Below are positions 63,506-64,000 of a stretch of 64,000 nt of DNA, one piece after another. A program made the translations under genes and the position numbers. The stretch comes from Pelomonas nitida (GTDB lineage Bacteria > Pseudomonadota > Gammaproteobacteria > Burkholderiales > Burkholderiaceae_C). Under the pieces are notes generated by a model. It made no database searches. It worked only from the letters and a program-made list of their open reading frames with translations, and was not told the DNA's origin. How positions within the stretch are numbered: position 1 is the stretch's first letter; each line of letters starts with the position of its first letter. The stretch lies in contig NZ_JBIGIA010000001.1 in assembly GCF_043555975.1 (NCBI RefSeq), positions 310,001-374,000 on the forward strand, read 5' to 3'.

Positions 63506-64000
63506 TCAGGGCGTGTAGGTGCCGTACACCGTGGTGACGCTGGCGGCTGGCAGGCTCACGCTGCTCAGCGTGGCGCCGGCGCTGAGGCTGCCGGCCGCGG
63601 TGAGGCTTTCCGTCGCCGAGGTGCGCCACTGCGCCAGCGACGCGAACGCCGTGGCACCCGAGAGCTTGAGGCTCACCTGCGCGGCGCTGCTGCCCGCATT
63701 GATCAGCACCACTGCGATTTCCTGGCTGGCCGGGTTGCGGTAGACGCTGCTGTAGACATTGGTCAGCGGTGAGGTCTCGGCATTCAGGCGCACCCAGCCC
63801 GGGCGCACGAAGCGGCTGAACTGGCCCAGCGTGTAGAGGCGCTTGTTCTCGGTGATTTGCGTGCCGGCAGCGTTCAGGTTGACCAGGCTGCCCTTGGTGG
63901 GCGAGGACGAACTCGTCCACAGCCACCAGTAGCAGAAGGCATTGACCTCGGCGGTCGTCATGTCGGCGTGCACGGTGCGGGCCCAGACCAGGCCGTCGGT
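63506..64000 (-). CDS. Glycoside hydrolase family 30 xylanase, C-terminal part
   Basis: The frame is open at base 64000, so only about the last 164 residues are present. It begins with GLVWARTVHADMTTAEVNAF followed by YWWLW, the end of the GH30 catalytic barrel. A side beta-sandwich domain follows (NKRLYTLGQFSRFVRPGWVR, VYRNPASQEIAVVLINAGS). This domain order is typical of GH30 subfamily 8 glucuronoxylanases, which need glucuronosyl side groups for cleavage. That fits the GH67 and udh genes alongside. Convergent with the lactonase. Confidence 0.88.
   Translation of the reverse strand, partial: TDGLVWARTVHADMTTAEVNAFCYWWLWTSSSSPTKGSLVNLNAAGTQITENKRLYTLGQFSRFVRPGWVRLNAETSPLTNVYSSVYRNPASQEIAVVLINAGSSAAQVSLKLSGATAFASLAQWRTSATESLTAAGSLSAGATLSSVSLPAASVTTVYGTYTP

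Overview
The window is a dense, very GC-rich, bacterial chromosomal segment. Long shadow reading frames run antisense to most genes, as expected at this composition. Gene content and order fit a Burkholderiales betaproteobacterium, probably of the Roseateles/Mitsuaria/Rubrivivax type: a cysI-DUF934-cysH-cysD-cysN-cobA sulfur cluster, xseB-ispA-dxs, divergent lysR/lysA, ahpC-ahpF and ybiB. The genus is an inference. I saw no rRNA, tRNA, insertion sequence, phage gene or CRISPR array.

Layout. 1-2.1 kb: a TonB-dependent receptor (3' end outside the window) behind a clear TPP riboswitch. 2.1-10.7 kb: assimilatory sulfate reduction on the minus strand, running TauE/SafE exporter, sulfite reductase, DUF934, APS reductase, ATP sulfurylase, siroheme methyltransferase, then a 7Fe ferredoxin and a ferredoxin-NADP reductase. 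10.7-20.6 kb: mostly housekeeping or unlinked genes (YbiB, a small outer-membrane barrel, a large HD-GYP sensor, ornithine cyclodeaminase with an Lrp-type regulator, Ppx, a dienelactone hydrolase, a ZIP transporter). 20.7-28.6 kb: an accessory block with a TetR regulator and palindromic operator, an MFS transporter, DUF2147, a TorF-type porin, an FGGY kinase, a class II aldolase, a class III aminotransferase and a degenerate aldolase homologue. This is the best candidate for an undescribed catabolic module. 28.7-32.1 kb: Usp, a mercaptopyruvate-type sulfurtransferase, a DMT transporter and a Rieske oxygenase. 32.4-41.1 kb: isoprenoid precursor genes, lysine biosynthesis, peroxide defence. 41.2-53 kb: RarD, a MoaD-like/BNR-repeat pair, a chemoreceptor, PPK2, tandem CocE hydrolases, a large lipoprotein, TruC. 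53.3-64 kb: a glucuronoxylan utilisation locus with xylose isomerase, GPH symporter, GH43, GH67, LacI regulator, uronate dehydrogenase, SMP-30 lactonase and the end of a GH30 xylanase.

How the genes work together. The sulfur cluster takes sulfate to sulfide. It has no cysJ, and the ferredoxin plus reductase at its end could feed electrons to CysI. In the xylan locus, GH30 would cut glucuronoxylan, GH67 remove glucuronosyl groups, GH43 release xylose, the symporter import it and XylA isomerise it. Uronate dehydrogenase plus lactonase would oxidise the uronic acid. Two TAGCGCTA-cored palindromes between the divergent GH43 and GH67 genes are likely operators of the local LacI protein.

Non-coding signals of note are a three-copy ~82-base hairpin repeat that directly follows stop codons between co-directional genes, a 12-bp stem between ahpC and ahpF, and perfect palindromes in the tetR/MFS, lysR/lysA and ahpC upstream regions. 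Product calls come from motif and family recognition by eye; no database search was run.
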